A DNA stretch of 46,486 nucleotides from NCBI GenBank assembly GCA_014860575.1, contig JACZJK010000010.1, positions 1-46,486 of the forward strand, written 5' to 3'. Shown in pieces: positions 34,071-41,838 of the stretch. The DNA comes from Bacteroidales bacterium (GTDB taxonomy: Bacteria; Bacteroidota; Bacteroidia; Bacteroidales; JAAYJT01). The notes under the pieces are model-generated. The model was not told where the DNA came from, ran no database searches, and saw only the letters and a program-made list of their open reading frames with translations. The translations under genes and the position numbers were made by a program. Each line of letters opens with the position of its first letter. Position 1 is the stretch's first letter.

Positions 34071-34107
34071 CACTGCTAACTGCTACTGCAAACTGCCACT
34101 GCCAACT
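34071..34107 (+). repeat. Short ACTGCNA-type microrepeat
   Basis: An imperfect run of ACTGCTA / ACTGCAA / ACTGCCA units occupies the spacer before ATG 34123. It is a common intergenic repeat type in Bacteroidota. With the spacer at 32502-32580 it separates the enzyme genes from the transport genes. Confidence 0.5.
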
Positions 34108-34122
34108 TTTTACTTAAATCGC

Positions 34123-36327
34123 ATGATAAACAAAACCGAAAAATCCCTTATCCTTTTCATTGAAGGTGTGCTGTTTAGCTACAGTCAGGTGTTTTTTTCG
34201 AAACAAAAAATCTTTGCGCTTATTCTGCTGGCAGTTACGTTCTTTGATTGGATTGCAGGGCTGAGCGGCCTGATCGCTGTGCTGGTTTCAAACATTGCCG
34301 CCACCGTTCTCGGTTTCAGGAAAACCAATGTATCGCAGGGATTTTATGGATTTAACAGCCTGCTGGTTGGTTTGGGCCTTGGAATGCTTTATCAGCCTGA
34401 TATTGAGTTTTTCTTTGTCCTGGTGTTTGCTTCCCTGTTTACTTTTTTTCTGAGCATCTGGCTCGAAGGTTTTTTTGGCAAGTATGGCTTGCCCTATCTG
34501 AGCTGGCCATTCCTGTTTGGTTTGTGGATGGTAACCCTGGCTTCGCGGCAGTTTGCGGCATTGGACATGAGCGAACGGGGCATCTTCATGCTGAATGAGA
34601 TTTACCAGTATGGCGGAATGAAAATGGTTAAGCTATATTTCTGGACCAATGACCTTCAGATTCACGAAGCCATAAAAATCTATTTCAGATCGCTGGCAGC
34701 TATATTTTTCCAGTATCATTTGCTGGCAGGATTGCTGGTAGCCATTGGATTGCTGATTTATTCACGGATCGCTTTTTTGCTTTCGGTTGTTGGGTTCTTC
34801 TCGGCCTATTATTTCTATATTTTGTTTGGCGCGAACCTCGCCGACCTGAGCTATGGCTACATCGGTTTCAATTTCATTCTCACGGCTATCGCTATTGGTG
34901 GCTTCTTCATTGTTCCCTCAAAATATTCATTCCTTTGGGTAGTTTTGCTCACACCCATCATTTCTTTTATCATCACAGCAACCAGTGCATTCTTCAGTCT
35001 TGTGAACCTTTCCATCTATTCCCTTGCTTTCAATATTGTGGTGGTGATGTTTCTTTATATCCTGAAATTCAGGGAGCGAAACCATTACAACCCTGAATTG
35101 GTGGCCGTTCAGCATTTTTCGCCTGAGCAAAATCTTTACGCGCAGCAGAATTATAAAACGAGGTTTGATGTAAACGCCTGGATCGAACTTACACTTCCTC
35201 TGTTGGGCGAGTGGAAAGTTACACAAGGCCACAGCGGTGAACATACACACCGGGAAGATTGGCGGCATGCCTGGGATTTTGAAATTTTTGATGATGAAGG
35301 GCAAAATTTTGGCAACAATGGGCTCGAACCGAAAGATTATTATTGCTTTGGAAAACCCGTTCTTGCCCCAGCCGATGGTTTTGTGCAGGAAATACAGGAT
35401 GGGATTCCCGATAATCCTATTGGCGAAATGAACCTGGGCAACAACTGGGGCAACACCATTGTGATCAAACATGCCGAAAATCTTTACACAAAACTTTCTC
35501 ACCTTAAAATCGGCAGTATTAAGGTTTACAAGGGCACATATGTGAAGCGGGGCGAAATCATTGCCCATTGCGGTAACTCAGGGCGGTCAGTGGTTCCGCA
35601 CCTTCATTTTCAGGTTCAGTCCGATCCGTTTATTGGGTCAAAAACTAAAGACTACCCCGTTGCCAATTATCTTGTAAAAACGGGTGGAAACTCTGAACTG
35701 AAGATTTTTGACCGCCCCACGAAGGGTCAAACCATTAGCAATGTGGTAAAAAATGACTCTTTGTTTAAGGCTTTTAATTTTGTTCCTGGCCAGATGATCA
35801 GCTTTGAAGTTAGCCGCGAAGAATCGGACCCTGAGAAAGTTGAATGGGAAGTGAAATCGGATATGTATAACTATACCTTTCTTGAGTGCAGCGGCACGGA
35901 ATCAAAAGCATATTTTCGCAACAATGGGAACTTGTTCTACTTTACAGGTTTTTCAGGGGATAAGAAATCGCTGCTTTATTATTTTTATCTGGGCGCTTAC
36001 AAGGTGCTGCTCGGCTACTATCATCACCTGGAAGTCAAAGACACCTTCCCGCTTAATTCCCTCAGAACCGGACTGCTGGTTTTCCTCCAGGATTTTATTG
36101 CCCCATTTTACATGTTCATGCATGCTGACTTCAGTTTGAAATATTTTAACCTTGAAGATGATTTGTCAACAAGCCGTATTGAATTTCATTCGGATGCACA
36201 ATTGAAAATAGCCCGAAAAGTGTTCGAATCATACAGTTTTGAAATTACGGTGAGCGGAGGTAGGATTGAGCTTTTCAAAGTTAAACGCGATGATCTTGAA
36301 CTGTCAGCAAAAGAGGTTGAATCATGA
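34123..36327 (+). CDS. Urea-transporter-like membrane domain fused to an M23 peptidase
   Basis: A 734-residue fusion. Residues 1-315 form about ten helices with urea-transporter signatures: GFNSLLVGLGLG (76-87), LPYLSWPF (123-130, the LPxxTxPF selectivity motif) and a second-half GFNFILTAIAIG (248-259). This part should let urea or a similar small polar molecule through the inner membrane. Residues 350-505 are an M23 (LytM) peptidase: GHSGEHTHREDWRHAWDF with H376 and D385 as zinc ligands, then LSHL (H460) and VPHLHFQVQ (H493/H495). M23 enzymes cut peptidoglycan cross-bridges or peptides. A beta-rich C-terminal domain (510-734) is unassigned. The stop overlaps the next gene by four bases. The channel-peptidase pairing in one chain is odd; a role in the cluster product is inferred. 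Confidence 0.85.
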   Translation: MINKTEKSLILFIEGVLFSYSQVFFSKQKIFALILLAVTFFDWIAGLSGLIAVLVSNIAATVLGFRKTNVSQGFYGFNSLLVGLGLGMLYQPDIEFFFVLVFASLFTFFLSIWLEGFFGKYGLPYLSWPFLFGLWMVTLASRQFAALDMSERGIFMLNEIYQYGGMKMVKLYFWTNDLQIHEAIKIYFRSLAAIFFQYHLLAGLLVAIGLLIYSRIAFLLSVVGFFSAYYFYILFGANLADLSYGYIGFNFILTAIAIGGFFIVPSKYSFLWVVLLTPIISFIITATSAFFSLVNLSIYSLAFNIVVVMFLYILKFRERNHYNPELVAVQHFSPEQNLYAQQNYKTRFDVNAWIELTLPLLGEWKVTQGHSGEHTHREDWRHAWDFEIFDDEGQNFGNNGLEPKDYYCFGKPVLAPADGFVQEIQDGIPDNPIGEMNLGNNWGNTIVIKHAENLYTKLSHLKIGSIKVYKGTYVKRGEIIAHCGNSGRSVVPHLHFQVQSDPFIGSKTKDYPVANYLVKTGGNSELKIFDRPTKGQTISNVVKNDSLFKAFNFVPGQMISFEVSREESDPEKVEWEVKSDMYNYTFLECSGTESKAYFRNNGNLFYFTGFSGDKKSLLYYFYLGAYKVLLGYYHHLEVKDTFPLNSLRTGLLVFLQDFIAPFYMFMHADFSLKYFNLEDDLSTSRIEFHSDAQLKIARKVFESYSFEITVSGGRIELFKVKRDDLELSAKEVES

Positions 36328-37694
36328 AAGCATCATTTCGCATACGAGAATCAAATTCTGCTGCAATCAGGAAATTCCTTCTGATGATTATAGCGGTACT
36401 TTTTACTGTAACAGGCTCCTATCTCAAAGCACAGGAAAGAATAGATTTTAAAACCGCAGACAGTCTGACATTTCAATTATACGACAAAGGAAACTGGCAG
36501 GAACTCATCAATAGCGGAAAGTCTGCCATCCAACAGGGACAGGATTATTATTTTCTGCGGATGAGAATTGGAATTGCTTATTATATGCTTGGCCACTATC
36601 GTTCGGCAGCGGTTCATTTTGAGAAAGCGCTGGAGTTCAATTCAAACGACATGGTTGCGTTGCCATACCTGCGACAATGTTACGATTGGGGAGTCATGGA
36701 AACGGAATCTGCTGCCCTCGTGCAGCGTTTCAAGGTTCTAAAGAAAGAAAGCGTTGAACCTGTTTTTATAAGAGGAATTTCGGTTTTTGGAGGTGCTGCA
36801 GTTTCAGGCAGTTCAACGCAGCTTGAAAACACCGATCTTGATGGAGAGGCTGACATTTATGGCGAAATTAATGCCAACGGTGATATGTATTATGGCCATG
36901 CAGGTATAACCGTTGCACCAGTTCAGCATATCTTATTGTACCTAGGTTACACCCATCTGCAATTAGATAAACACCAGCGTATTGTGATGGAGGGCGCTGA
37001 TTCAATCAACAACCGGTATCATTTGATACAACATCAGTTGCATGCAAATTTGCCGCTGAGGTTAGCCAAAGGCTGGCAAATTGTGCCTGCATTAACCATG
37101 CTGAATTTCAGGGATAAACCTCTTATTATTGGCTATGATGAAGTTGATTACGAATATGTGATCAGGCAAATGGACACTACCATTACAAACTATATCGTTT
37201 CAATGAAACTTCTCAAATCCATGCCATATTTTGATCTGGGAGCAATGGCAGGCAATTCAAACCTGAATAACGAAAACCAGTGGCAAGGTACTTTCATCCT
37301 GAAGCTTTACCCTTTTGCGAACCTGGATTTATACAGCTATTCTCGTATTTCAACACTCACGGCAATTGAGGAAAACCGGTGGCATTTCAAGCAAACCCTG
37401 GGGGGTAAAGTTTTGTCAAAACTCTGGTTGCAGGGGAGCTACCACTGGGGCGATCTTACAAATGCTCACGACGAAAATGGTTTGCTGGTTTTCAATACTT
37501 CTGCTAAAATTGTTTCACGGCTTAGCGCTACAGCATATATTCTAATTACTGAAAAACTCACGTTTCAGCTTGAGTATACTTTTACTGAACAACAGGATAA
37601 ATACATCGAATTCACTGATTACAATACTTTTATAACGCGACCCGTTAATTATAACAATTACAACTTTATGGGAGGACTCAAATGGAAACTATAA
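36324..37694 (+). CDS. TPR plus outer-membrane beta-barrel protein
   Basis: A 456-residue exported protein. A signal sequence lies around residues 17-36 (FLLMIIAVLFTVTGSYLKAQ). Residues 45-125 contain one or two TPR units (YYFLRMRIGIAYYMLGHYRSAAVHFEKALEFNSND). From about 145 to the end the sequence is amphipathic strands (GISVFGGAAVSGSS, YYGHAGITVAPVQHILLYLGYTHLQ, LSATAYILITEKLTFQLEYTF) closing with YNFMGGLKWKL, which fits an outer-membrane barrel. Its ATG overlaps the urea-transporter/M23 stop by four bases (ATGA), and it overlaps the next TPR gene by 13 bases, so translation is coupled. Periplasmic TPR domains joined to barrels are seen in glycan export. Here it may pass the cluster product outward. 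Confidence 0.65.
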   Translation: MKASFRIRESNSAAIRKFLLMIIAVLFTVTGSYLKAQERIDFKTADSLTFQLYDKGNWQELINSGKSAIQQGQDYYFLRMRIGIAYYMLGHYRSAAVHFEKALEFNSNDMVALPYLRQCYDWGVMETESAALVQRFKVLKKESVEPVFIRGISVFGGAAVSGSSTQLENTDLDGEADIYGEINANGDMYYGHAGITVAPVQHILLYLGYTHLQLDKHQRIVMEGADSINNRYHLIQHQLHANLPLRLAKGWQIVPALTMLNFRDKPLIIGYDEVDYEYVIRQMDTTITNYIVSMKLLKSMPYFDLGAMAGNSNLNNENQWQGTFILKLYPFANLDLYSYSRISTLTAIEENRWHFKQTLGGKVLSKLWLQGSYHWGDLTNAHDENGLLVFNTSAKIVSRLSATAYILITEKLTFQLEYTFTEQQDKYIEFTDYNTFITRPVNYNNYNFMGGLKWKL

Positions 37695-38308
37695 AAAGAA
37701 GATTCATAGCAGTTATGGTTTTGCTTTTCATTGCATCGTTGCAACTTACAGCCCAAAATGGTAAAACCCTGCAGGAAGCATTTGCCGCAAGCTATAAGGC
37801 AGAAACTTCGGGTGAGTACACCCGGGCCATTGAAATACTGCGCAAGGAATACAATGAAAACTCGTATGAGATAAATCTCCGCCTGGGATGGCTCACTTAT
37901 AACAATGGATCTTTTACCGAATCGGCGGCTTATTACAACAAGGCCATCCAGCTTATGCCCTATAGCGTTGAAGCGCGGCTGGGATTTGCCCTGCCGGCAT
38001 CTGCCATCGGAAACTGGGATCAGGTTGTGACGCGGTACCAGGAAATCCTGAAGATTGACCCCAACCATTATCTCACAAACTATCGAATGGGATTGATTTA
38101 CTACAACCGCGTGGACTATAAGAACGCATTTGACCATTTTGAACGCATTGCCAATATGTACCCATTTGATTACGATGCCTTGATCATGTTTGCCTGGGCC
38201 AATTATCGGCTTGGGAAAACGCGGGAGGCAAGCGCCCTGTTCAACAAAGTTTTGTTGATCCGTCCGGAAGATGCTTCGGCATTGGAGGGCTTGGGAATGA
38301 TAAAGTAG
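37682..38308 (+). CDS. Secreted TPR protein
   Basis: A 208-residue periplasmic protein. METIKRRFIAVMVLLFIASLQLTAQ is a signal peptide. The mature part is five or so TPR units: EAFAASYKAETSGEYTRAIEILRKEY, EINLRLGWLTYNNGSFTESAAYYNKAIQLMP, VEARLGFALPASAIGNWDQVVTRYQEILKIDP, LTNYRMGLIYYNRVDYKNAFDHFERIANMYP and ALIMFAWANYRLGKTREASALFNKVLLIRPED. It overlaps the upstream TPR/barrel gene by 13 bases and is the last gene of the 30415-38308 unit. It probably scaffolds the envelope complex. The fluoride unit begins right after it. Confidence 0.85.
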   Translation: METIKRRFIAVMVLLFIASLQLTAQNGKTLQEAFAASYKAETSGEYTRAIEILRKEYNENSYEINLRLGWLTYNNGSFTESAAYYNKAIQLMPYSVEARLGFALPASAIGNWDQVVTRYQEILKIDPNHYLTNYRMGLIYYNRVDYKNAFDHFERIANMYPFDYDALIMFAWANYRLGKTREASALFNKVLLIRPEDASALEGLGMIK

Positions 38309-38318
38309 TCTCGTTGCG

Positions 38319-38326
38319 TATCTTTG
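38319..38326 (+). promoter_or_regulatory. -7 promoter box of the fluoride unit
   Basis: TATCTTTG matches TAnnTTTG and would start transcription at about 38332, just where the riboswitch begins. TTG at 38291 is 25 bases upstream, slightly far from ideal. Confidence 0.5.
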
Positions 38327-38327
38327 C

Positions 38328-38378
38328 TCCGGCGATGGAGTTCGCCCTTAACCGCCGCCAATGGCTGATGACTCCTGG
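38328..38378 (+). promoter_or_regulatory. Fluoride riboswitch (crcB motif)
   Basis: The core matches the fluoride aptamer. GGCGATGGAGTTCGCC (38331-38346) forms P1 (GGCG/CGCC), TTAACCGCC follows, and GGCTGATGACTCCT (38363-38376) closes the fold. GGAGT (38337-38341) and ACTCC (38371-38375) form the five-base pseudoknot that encloses the Mg2+/fluoride site. It ends about 23 bases before the crcB ATG, so control is probably at translation: with fluoride bound, the ribosome site is freed. Confidence 0.93.
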
Positions 38379-38400
38379 AATATGATTAATCATAACGCGC

Positions 38401-38778
38401 ATGATCAAGAGTCTTTTAATTGTCGGCATTGGTGGTTTTTTCGGAAGCATAGGCCGCTATCTGTTTGCACATCTGATTTATCGCTGGTTCGAACCGGTTT
38501 TTCCAATAAGTACCTTGGTCGTGAATGTTCTTGGTTCACTTCTTATTGGCATCGTTTACGCATTAAGCGAAAAAGGTGGAATATTGTCTGATGAATGGAA
38601 GCTTTTTCTAACCATTGGTTTACTCGGCGGGTTCACAACTTTCTCAACCTTTACTGTTGAAATGATTTTGATGCTTCGCGATGGGCAATACTTTAATGTT
38701 CTTATGTATGCGATGATCAGTATTTTTGCAGGCCTGGCAGCATGCTTTTTCGGAATGTCTATGGTCCGCTCACTTTAA
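38401..38778 (+). CDS. crcB: Fluoride exporter CrcB (Fluc)
   Basis: A 125-residue inner-membrane fluoride channel that lets fluoride leave the cell as a dual-topology dimer. Four helices are visible, with the family motifs GIGGFFGSIGRYLF, STLVVNVLGSLLIG and GLLGGFTTFSTFTVEM (the aromatic/threonine track). Length is typical of single-subunit Fluc. A fluoride riboswitch lies directly upstream. A DUF190 gene follows after 11 bases, a common crcB neighbour. Confidence 0.96.
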   Translation: MIKSLLIVGIGGFFGSIGRYLFAHLIYRWFEPVFPISTLVVNVLGSLLIGIVYALSEKGGILSDEWKLFLTIGLLGGFTTFSTFTVEMILMLRDGQYFNVLMYAMISIFAGLAACFFGMSMVRSL

Positions 38779-38789
38779 ATACCAATTGT

Positions 38790-39140
38790 ATGGAACTGAA
38801 TGGTGAAGCAAAATTGTTGCGAATTTTTGTTGGTTCGGGAGATAAAATAGGAAATACGCCTCTTTATGAAGCCATTGTTCTGGCGGCAAAGAAATACGGT
38901 GTTGCAGGGGCAACTGTCTTACGCGGCGTGATGGGATATGGCGCCAATAGTTTTGTACATACCGCAAAAATTCTGGCCTTATCGGAAGATTTACCCATGG
39001 TTATCGAGATGGTTGACGAAGCCTCGAAGATTGACGGATTCATCAAACAAGTGGAGAAGTTTTTCGATCATCCCAAGTACGGTGGCTTAATAACAACTGA
39101 AAAGGTTCAAGTGCTGGTGTATAAAAAGCAACAGGGCTGA
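38790..39140 (+). CDS. DUF190 family protein linked to crcB
   Basis: A 116-residue cytoplasmic protein of the DUF190 family, a GlnB-like ferredoxin fold found next to crcB in many bacteria. The pattern KLLRIFVGSGDKIGNTPLYEAIVLAAKKYGVAGATVLRGVMGYGANS, then SEDLPMVIEMVDEASKID and GGLITTEKVQVLVYK, is clear. It lies 11 bases after crcB and shares its riboswitch-controlled transcript. The frame extends upstream into crcB (38742), but ATG 38790 begins the conserved domain. It probably supports fluoride export; the mechanism is unknown. Confidence 0.92.
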   Translation: MELNGEAKLLRIFVGSGDKIGNTPLYEAIVLAAKKYGVAGATVLRGVMGYGANSFVHTAKILALSEDLPMVIEMVDEASKIDGFIKQVEKFFDHPKYGGLITTEKVQVLVYKKQQG

Positions 39141-39199
39141 TTTCCCATTTACCTTCACATTTATTTACGGGCGATTTCGTCAGAAGCGATTGCCAGAAA

Positions 39200-40264
39200 T
39201 TATTTCAGGATCTTGACAAATAAAGGTGATTGGCTATCCAAACCAATTGTAACCAAATAAAAACCTTTGGGCAGATTAGCAGTTTCAAGCGTAATTGTTC
39301 CTTCTGCGAAGCTATAGGTGGAATTGATTTGCTGGCCAAGCTGGTTATAAACGTCCACTGAAATATTGCCTTCAATCGGATAAGAAAAAACAAACTGACA
39401 ATAATCAACCACAGGAATCGGGTAAACCGATAAAGTTGTGTTTTTGTCCTGTGCAATTATTCCGGAAGGATCGCCCCAGATTGCTTCAATATACTCCGGG
39501 TGATCAATAAACGGATTGCGGTTTTCCTGAATAGTGTAAATTGCATTGTTACGGCTGGTTTCCTTTGCGCTTACAGGGTCATTTTCGTGCCACTCCATCA
39601 TCAAGGCCAGCGCCCAGGGTTTTAGTTGTGAACCATTGGTCATATTGCTTCCCGGCCAGCTATTGTCTTGCTCGTAATAGCGAACCGACATATAAAAACA
39701 GCTGCGTGCAAAGTCGCCTTTGTAGGCATCAATCGGTTCGAACACAAGACCGTTATAGCCAGGTGATGCATTGTTACCAACCTTGCTGCCATTCTGTGAA
39801 GTCCATGTGGCATTTGAAACTTCGCCGAACGGATAATTTGAACGGCGGTTGTTCACATAACCATCGGTTGGATAAAGGTGAAACAGATCGGTGTGCATGG
39901 GCAGTACACTCCCGCCAAACCAGCTTTGTGGAAAACTATGTTCACGGTTGTAGCACTGGCCTTCTCCATTGTAATTGCCGCATTCATCTCCCGAGTTGTA
40001 ATAGAAAGAATACGGAGGCGTGCCGCCCGGAACATCAGAATACATATCCCACACACTCAGATTGGGTTTGCGATCCGTTGACTCAAAATGATCGTAAAGC
40101 GAACCATAGGTCTGAACCTGATGATCCTTGATGATCTCGTGCAAAGCTTCCTGTAAATCTGTGCCCGTAAGACCGGCAGCTTCATTATAGTAACCTTGCG
40201 GTGGCTGCGCTGTTACATGAAAATGCAATATAAGCACTAAAATTAAAAAGATTGAAATTCTCAT
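39200..40264 (-). CDS. Secreted endonuclease I with type IX sorting tail
   Basis: A 354-residue exported nuclease. MRISIFLILVLILHFHVTAQ is a signal peptide. Residues 25-265 are an endonuclease I (EndA/NucM) domain: GLTGTDLQEALHEIIKDHQ, YSDVPGG, the active-site block GQCYNREHSFPQSWFGG with its histidine, LFHLYPTDGYVNNRRSNYPFGEV and WHENDPVSAKETSRNNAIYTIQENRNPFIDHPEY. The last ~80 residues are a type A sorting domain (LSVYPIPVVDYCQFVF, VYNQLGQQINSTY, LPKGFYLVTI). It is expected at the cell surface or outside, where it degrades DNA for nutrients. It ends the two-gene unit with the zinc-ribbon gene 11 bases upstream. Confidence 0.92.
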   Translation of the reverse strand: MRISIFLILVLILHFHVTAQPPQGYYNEAAGLTGTDLQEALHEIIKDHQVQTYGSLYDHFESTDRKPNLSVWDMYSDVPGGTPPYSFYYNSGDECGNYNGEGQCYNREHSFPQSWFGGSVLPMHTDLFHLYPTDGYVNNRRSNYPFGEVSNATWTSQNGSKVGNNASPGYNGLVFEPIDAYKGDFARSCFYMSVRYYEQDNSWPGSNMTNGSQLKPWALALMMEWHENDPVSAKETSRNNAIYTIQENRNPFIDHPEYIEAIWGDPSGIIAQDKNTTLSVYPIPVVDYCQFVFSYPIEGNISVDVYNQLGQQINSTYSFAEGTITLETANLPKGFYLVTIGLDSQSPLFVKILK

Positions 40265-40275
40265 GGTTGTATTTG

Positions 40276-40509
40276 CTAAAACTCACAGCCTCCGCCACCG
40301 CAGCAACATCCACCAGCCGGCATGGGCACTGGTTCTGATGATTTCTTTCCGGGATGGGGTTCGCGGTATTCATCGCTTTGAACCTTGCAGCATGGGCTTT
40401 CACTCACATTTTTTGAACAGGGGCCGTAAACCGGGCTATGATATTCAAATTTCTCGCCTTCAGCTTCAAAAATGTTTGAGCAGTTTGGGCATTTGTATTG
40501 GGATTGCAT
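40276..40509 (-). CDS. Small zinc-ribbon, cysteine-rich protein
   Basis: A 77-residue protein. The N-terminus MQSQYKCPNCSNIFEAEGEKFEYHSP looks like an FmdB-type zinc ribbon (CPNC), with further cysteines in YGPCSKNVSESPCCKVQ and a GGCCCGGGGCEF tail that could bind metal. Eight or more cysteines in so short a chain point to metal binding; the function is unknown. It lies 11 bases before the endonuclease gene and probably shares its transcript. A TAATTTTG box (40587-40580 on the minus strand) is a possible promoter. Similar Cys-tail proteins are seen in Bacteroidota, but I cannot name this one. Confidence 0.7.
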   Translation of the reverse strand: MQSQYKCPNCSNIFEAEGEKFEYHSPVYGPCSKNVSESPCCKVQSDEYREPHPGKKSSEPVPMPAGGCCCGGGGCEF

Positions 40510-40579
40510 AATAATATTTGATTTATAGTAATTGATTTAGAAGATATTGATGCTTGTCAGGATGTTATATCCTAGGGTG

Positions 40580-40587
40580 CAAAATTA
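40580..40587 (-). promoter_or_regulatory. Putative -7 box of the zinc-ribbon/endonuclease unit
   Basis: On the minus strand TAATTTTG matches TAnnTTTG, about 70 bases before the ATG at 40509. No clear TTTG at the ideal distance. Confidence 0.35.
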
Positions 40588-40651
40588 TGCATTTTTAGTG
40601 TACGTTTAGTAAGAAAAGTGGTCAGCCCGCAGATTCCGTTGCTGCTTAATC

Positions 40652-41776
40652 TTAGTCTGCCAGCGTGGTTTTAAATCTCAAAACATCCTTTTCCAGTATT
40701 TCCATGAACCGTTTCGGTTCTTCAAACAACGGGCCGTGAGCGGAATTTTCGAAAGTGTAAAACCCATGCAGCGGAGCATTAAGATGATTACAGTACGCCT
40801 TTGACAAATCCACATTAACAGTCAAATCGTACTTACCGCTCATAAAATATATGGGAACATCTATTTTAGGATAAGCTTCAAAGAAGTCGGTGATCAGGGT
40901 TTCGTTTTTCAGGTTTGTTTTTGGCAGGAACTTTATCTTCGATTTCCAGATGTTGAATTTCTCCCGGAGCGTGTAAGCCCTGCATGTCCAGACAGGCAGA
41001 AAAATATCTTTAAAAACAGACTTCATATTGCGCATTGTTCCAATACCCAACTCATGCATTAGCTTGTCACGGGTAAGCGAGTTGTAAAAAGAGATCACAT
41101 CAGATTCTGTTTTCAAATCATTAAACTTTTTCAACCGCAACACTGATTGTTGGTTGTTGAGTTCAGTGTAGTGCTTCAACATAAAGTTGTAGGCCATTCT
41201 CTCCGATTCACGCTGCCTGCTTATCTGTCCCATAGCAATATAGGCGTGGAAAAGCTCCGGCGCCTTCGATATTGCCGGCAATGCAATGGTGGTTCCACCC
41301 GACCATGCCAGCAAGTAAATCTTTTCCTTTACGAACCGTTCCCTCAGATAATTGCTTACTTCAATAGCATCGTAAGACAGTTGTTCAAGGGTCATACTTT
41401 CAATGCTCAATTCAGGATCGTACGATAACCCGCCACCACGTTGCTCCCAGTAGCAAACCGTAAAAAACTCCTCAAGCCCCGGATTATATTTTTCAAACAG
41501 GAAGTAATTCGGGAAGCCTGGTCCGCCGTGTACGAATAACAAAACAGGATTATTTACATTTTTACTTCGAATGTACATGCCCTGCTTTGTACCACCGATG
41601 CGAACAAATACTTTTTCTGAAATACTTCCCAACAGGATATTTCCTTGCTCATCTTTAAAAGCCTCTGGTTTGCCCGGACTGATCAAAATCAGGTAAACCA
41701 GCAGGGAGATGAACAATCCACAAACAAAGATCAGCATAACAATCAAAACCTGATTCATCTTCTTAAAAGTTATCAT
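40652..41776 (-). CDS. Membrane-anchored alpha/beta hydrolase (proline iminopeptidase-like)
   Basis: A 374-residue alpha/beta hydrolase. An N-terminal helix (NQVLIVMLIFVCGLFISLLVYLIL) anchors it to the membrane, with the enzyme probably outside the cytoplasm. Family motifs: the oxyanion block LFVHGGPGFPNYFL (HGGPG, as in proline iminopeptidases), the nucleophile serine in LLAWSGGTTIALP (SGG rather than the common SxGG), the acid in FMSGKYDLTVN and the histidine in ENSAHGPLFEEPKRF. A cap region lies between. ATG 41758 (MNQV) is an alternative start. It follows the TonB receptor by 62 bases in the same direction, so the two could share a transcript. The substrate is unknown. Confidence 0.85.
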   Translation of the reverse strand: MITFKKMNQVLIVMLIFVCGLFISLLVYLILISPGKPEAFKDEQGNILLGSISEKVFVRIGGTKQGMYIRSKNVNNPVLLFVHGGPGFPNYFLFEKYNPGLEEFFTVCYWEQRGGGLSYDPELSIESMTLEQLSYDAIEVSNYLRERFVKEKIYLLAWSGGTTIALPAISKAPELFHAYIAMGQISRQRESERMAYNFMLKHYTELNNQQSVLRLKKFNDLKTESDVISFYNSLTRDKLMHELGIGTMRNMKSVFKDIFLPVWTCRAYTLREKFNIWKSKIKFLPKTNLKNETLITDFFEAYPKIDVPIYFMSGKYDLTVNVDLSKAYCNHLNAPLHGFYTFENSAHGPLFEEPKRFMEILEKDVLRFKTTLAD

Positions 41777-41838
41777 TTTGCTTATTCTTTGAGCCTGGTT
41801 TCGAACCTGAACATCCCTGAAATTTGTTAGATGCTTAC

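Noticed and set aside
34927-35568. A 213-residue open frame on the minus strand inside the urea-channel/M23 gene
   Set aside because: It is antisense to a gene with clear family motifs, has no recognisable domain or start context, and its length follows from the codon pattern of the sense gene.
39541-40131. A 196-residue open frame on the plus strand opposite the endonuclease
   Set aside because: It lies wholly antisense to the well-supported endonuclease I gene, is rich in Cys/Arg/His as shadows often are, and shows no family motif.
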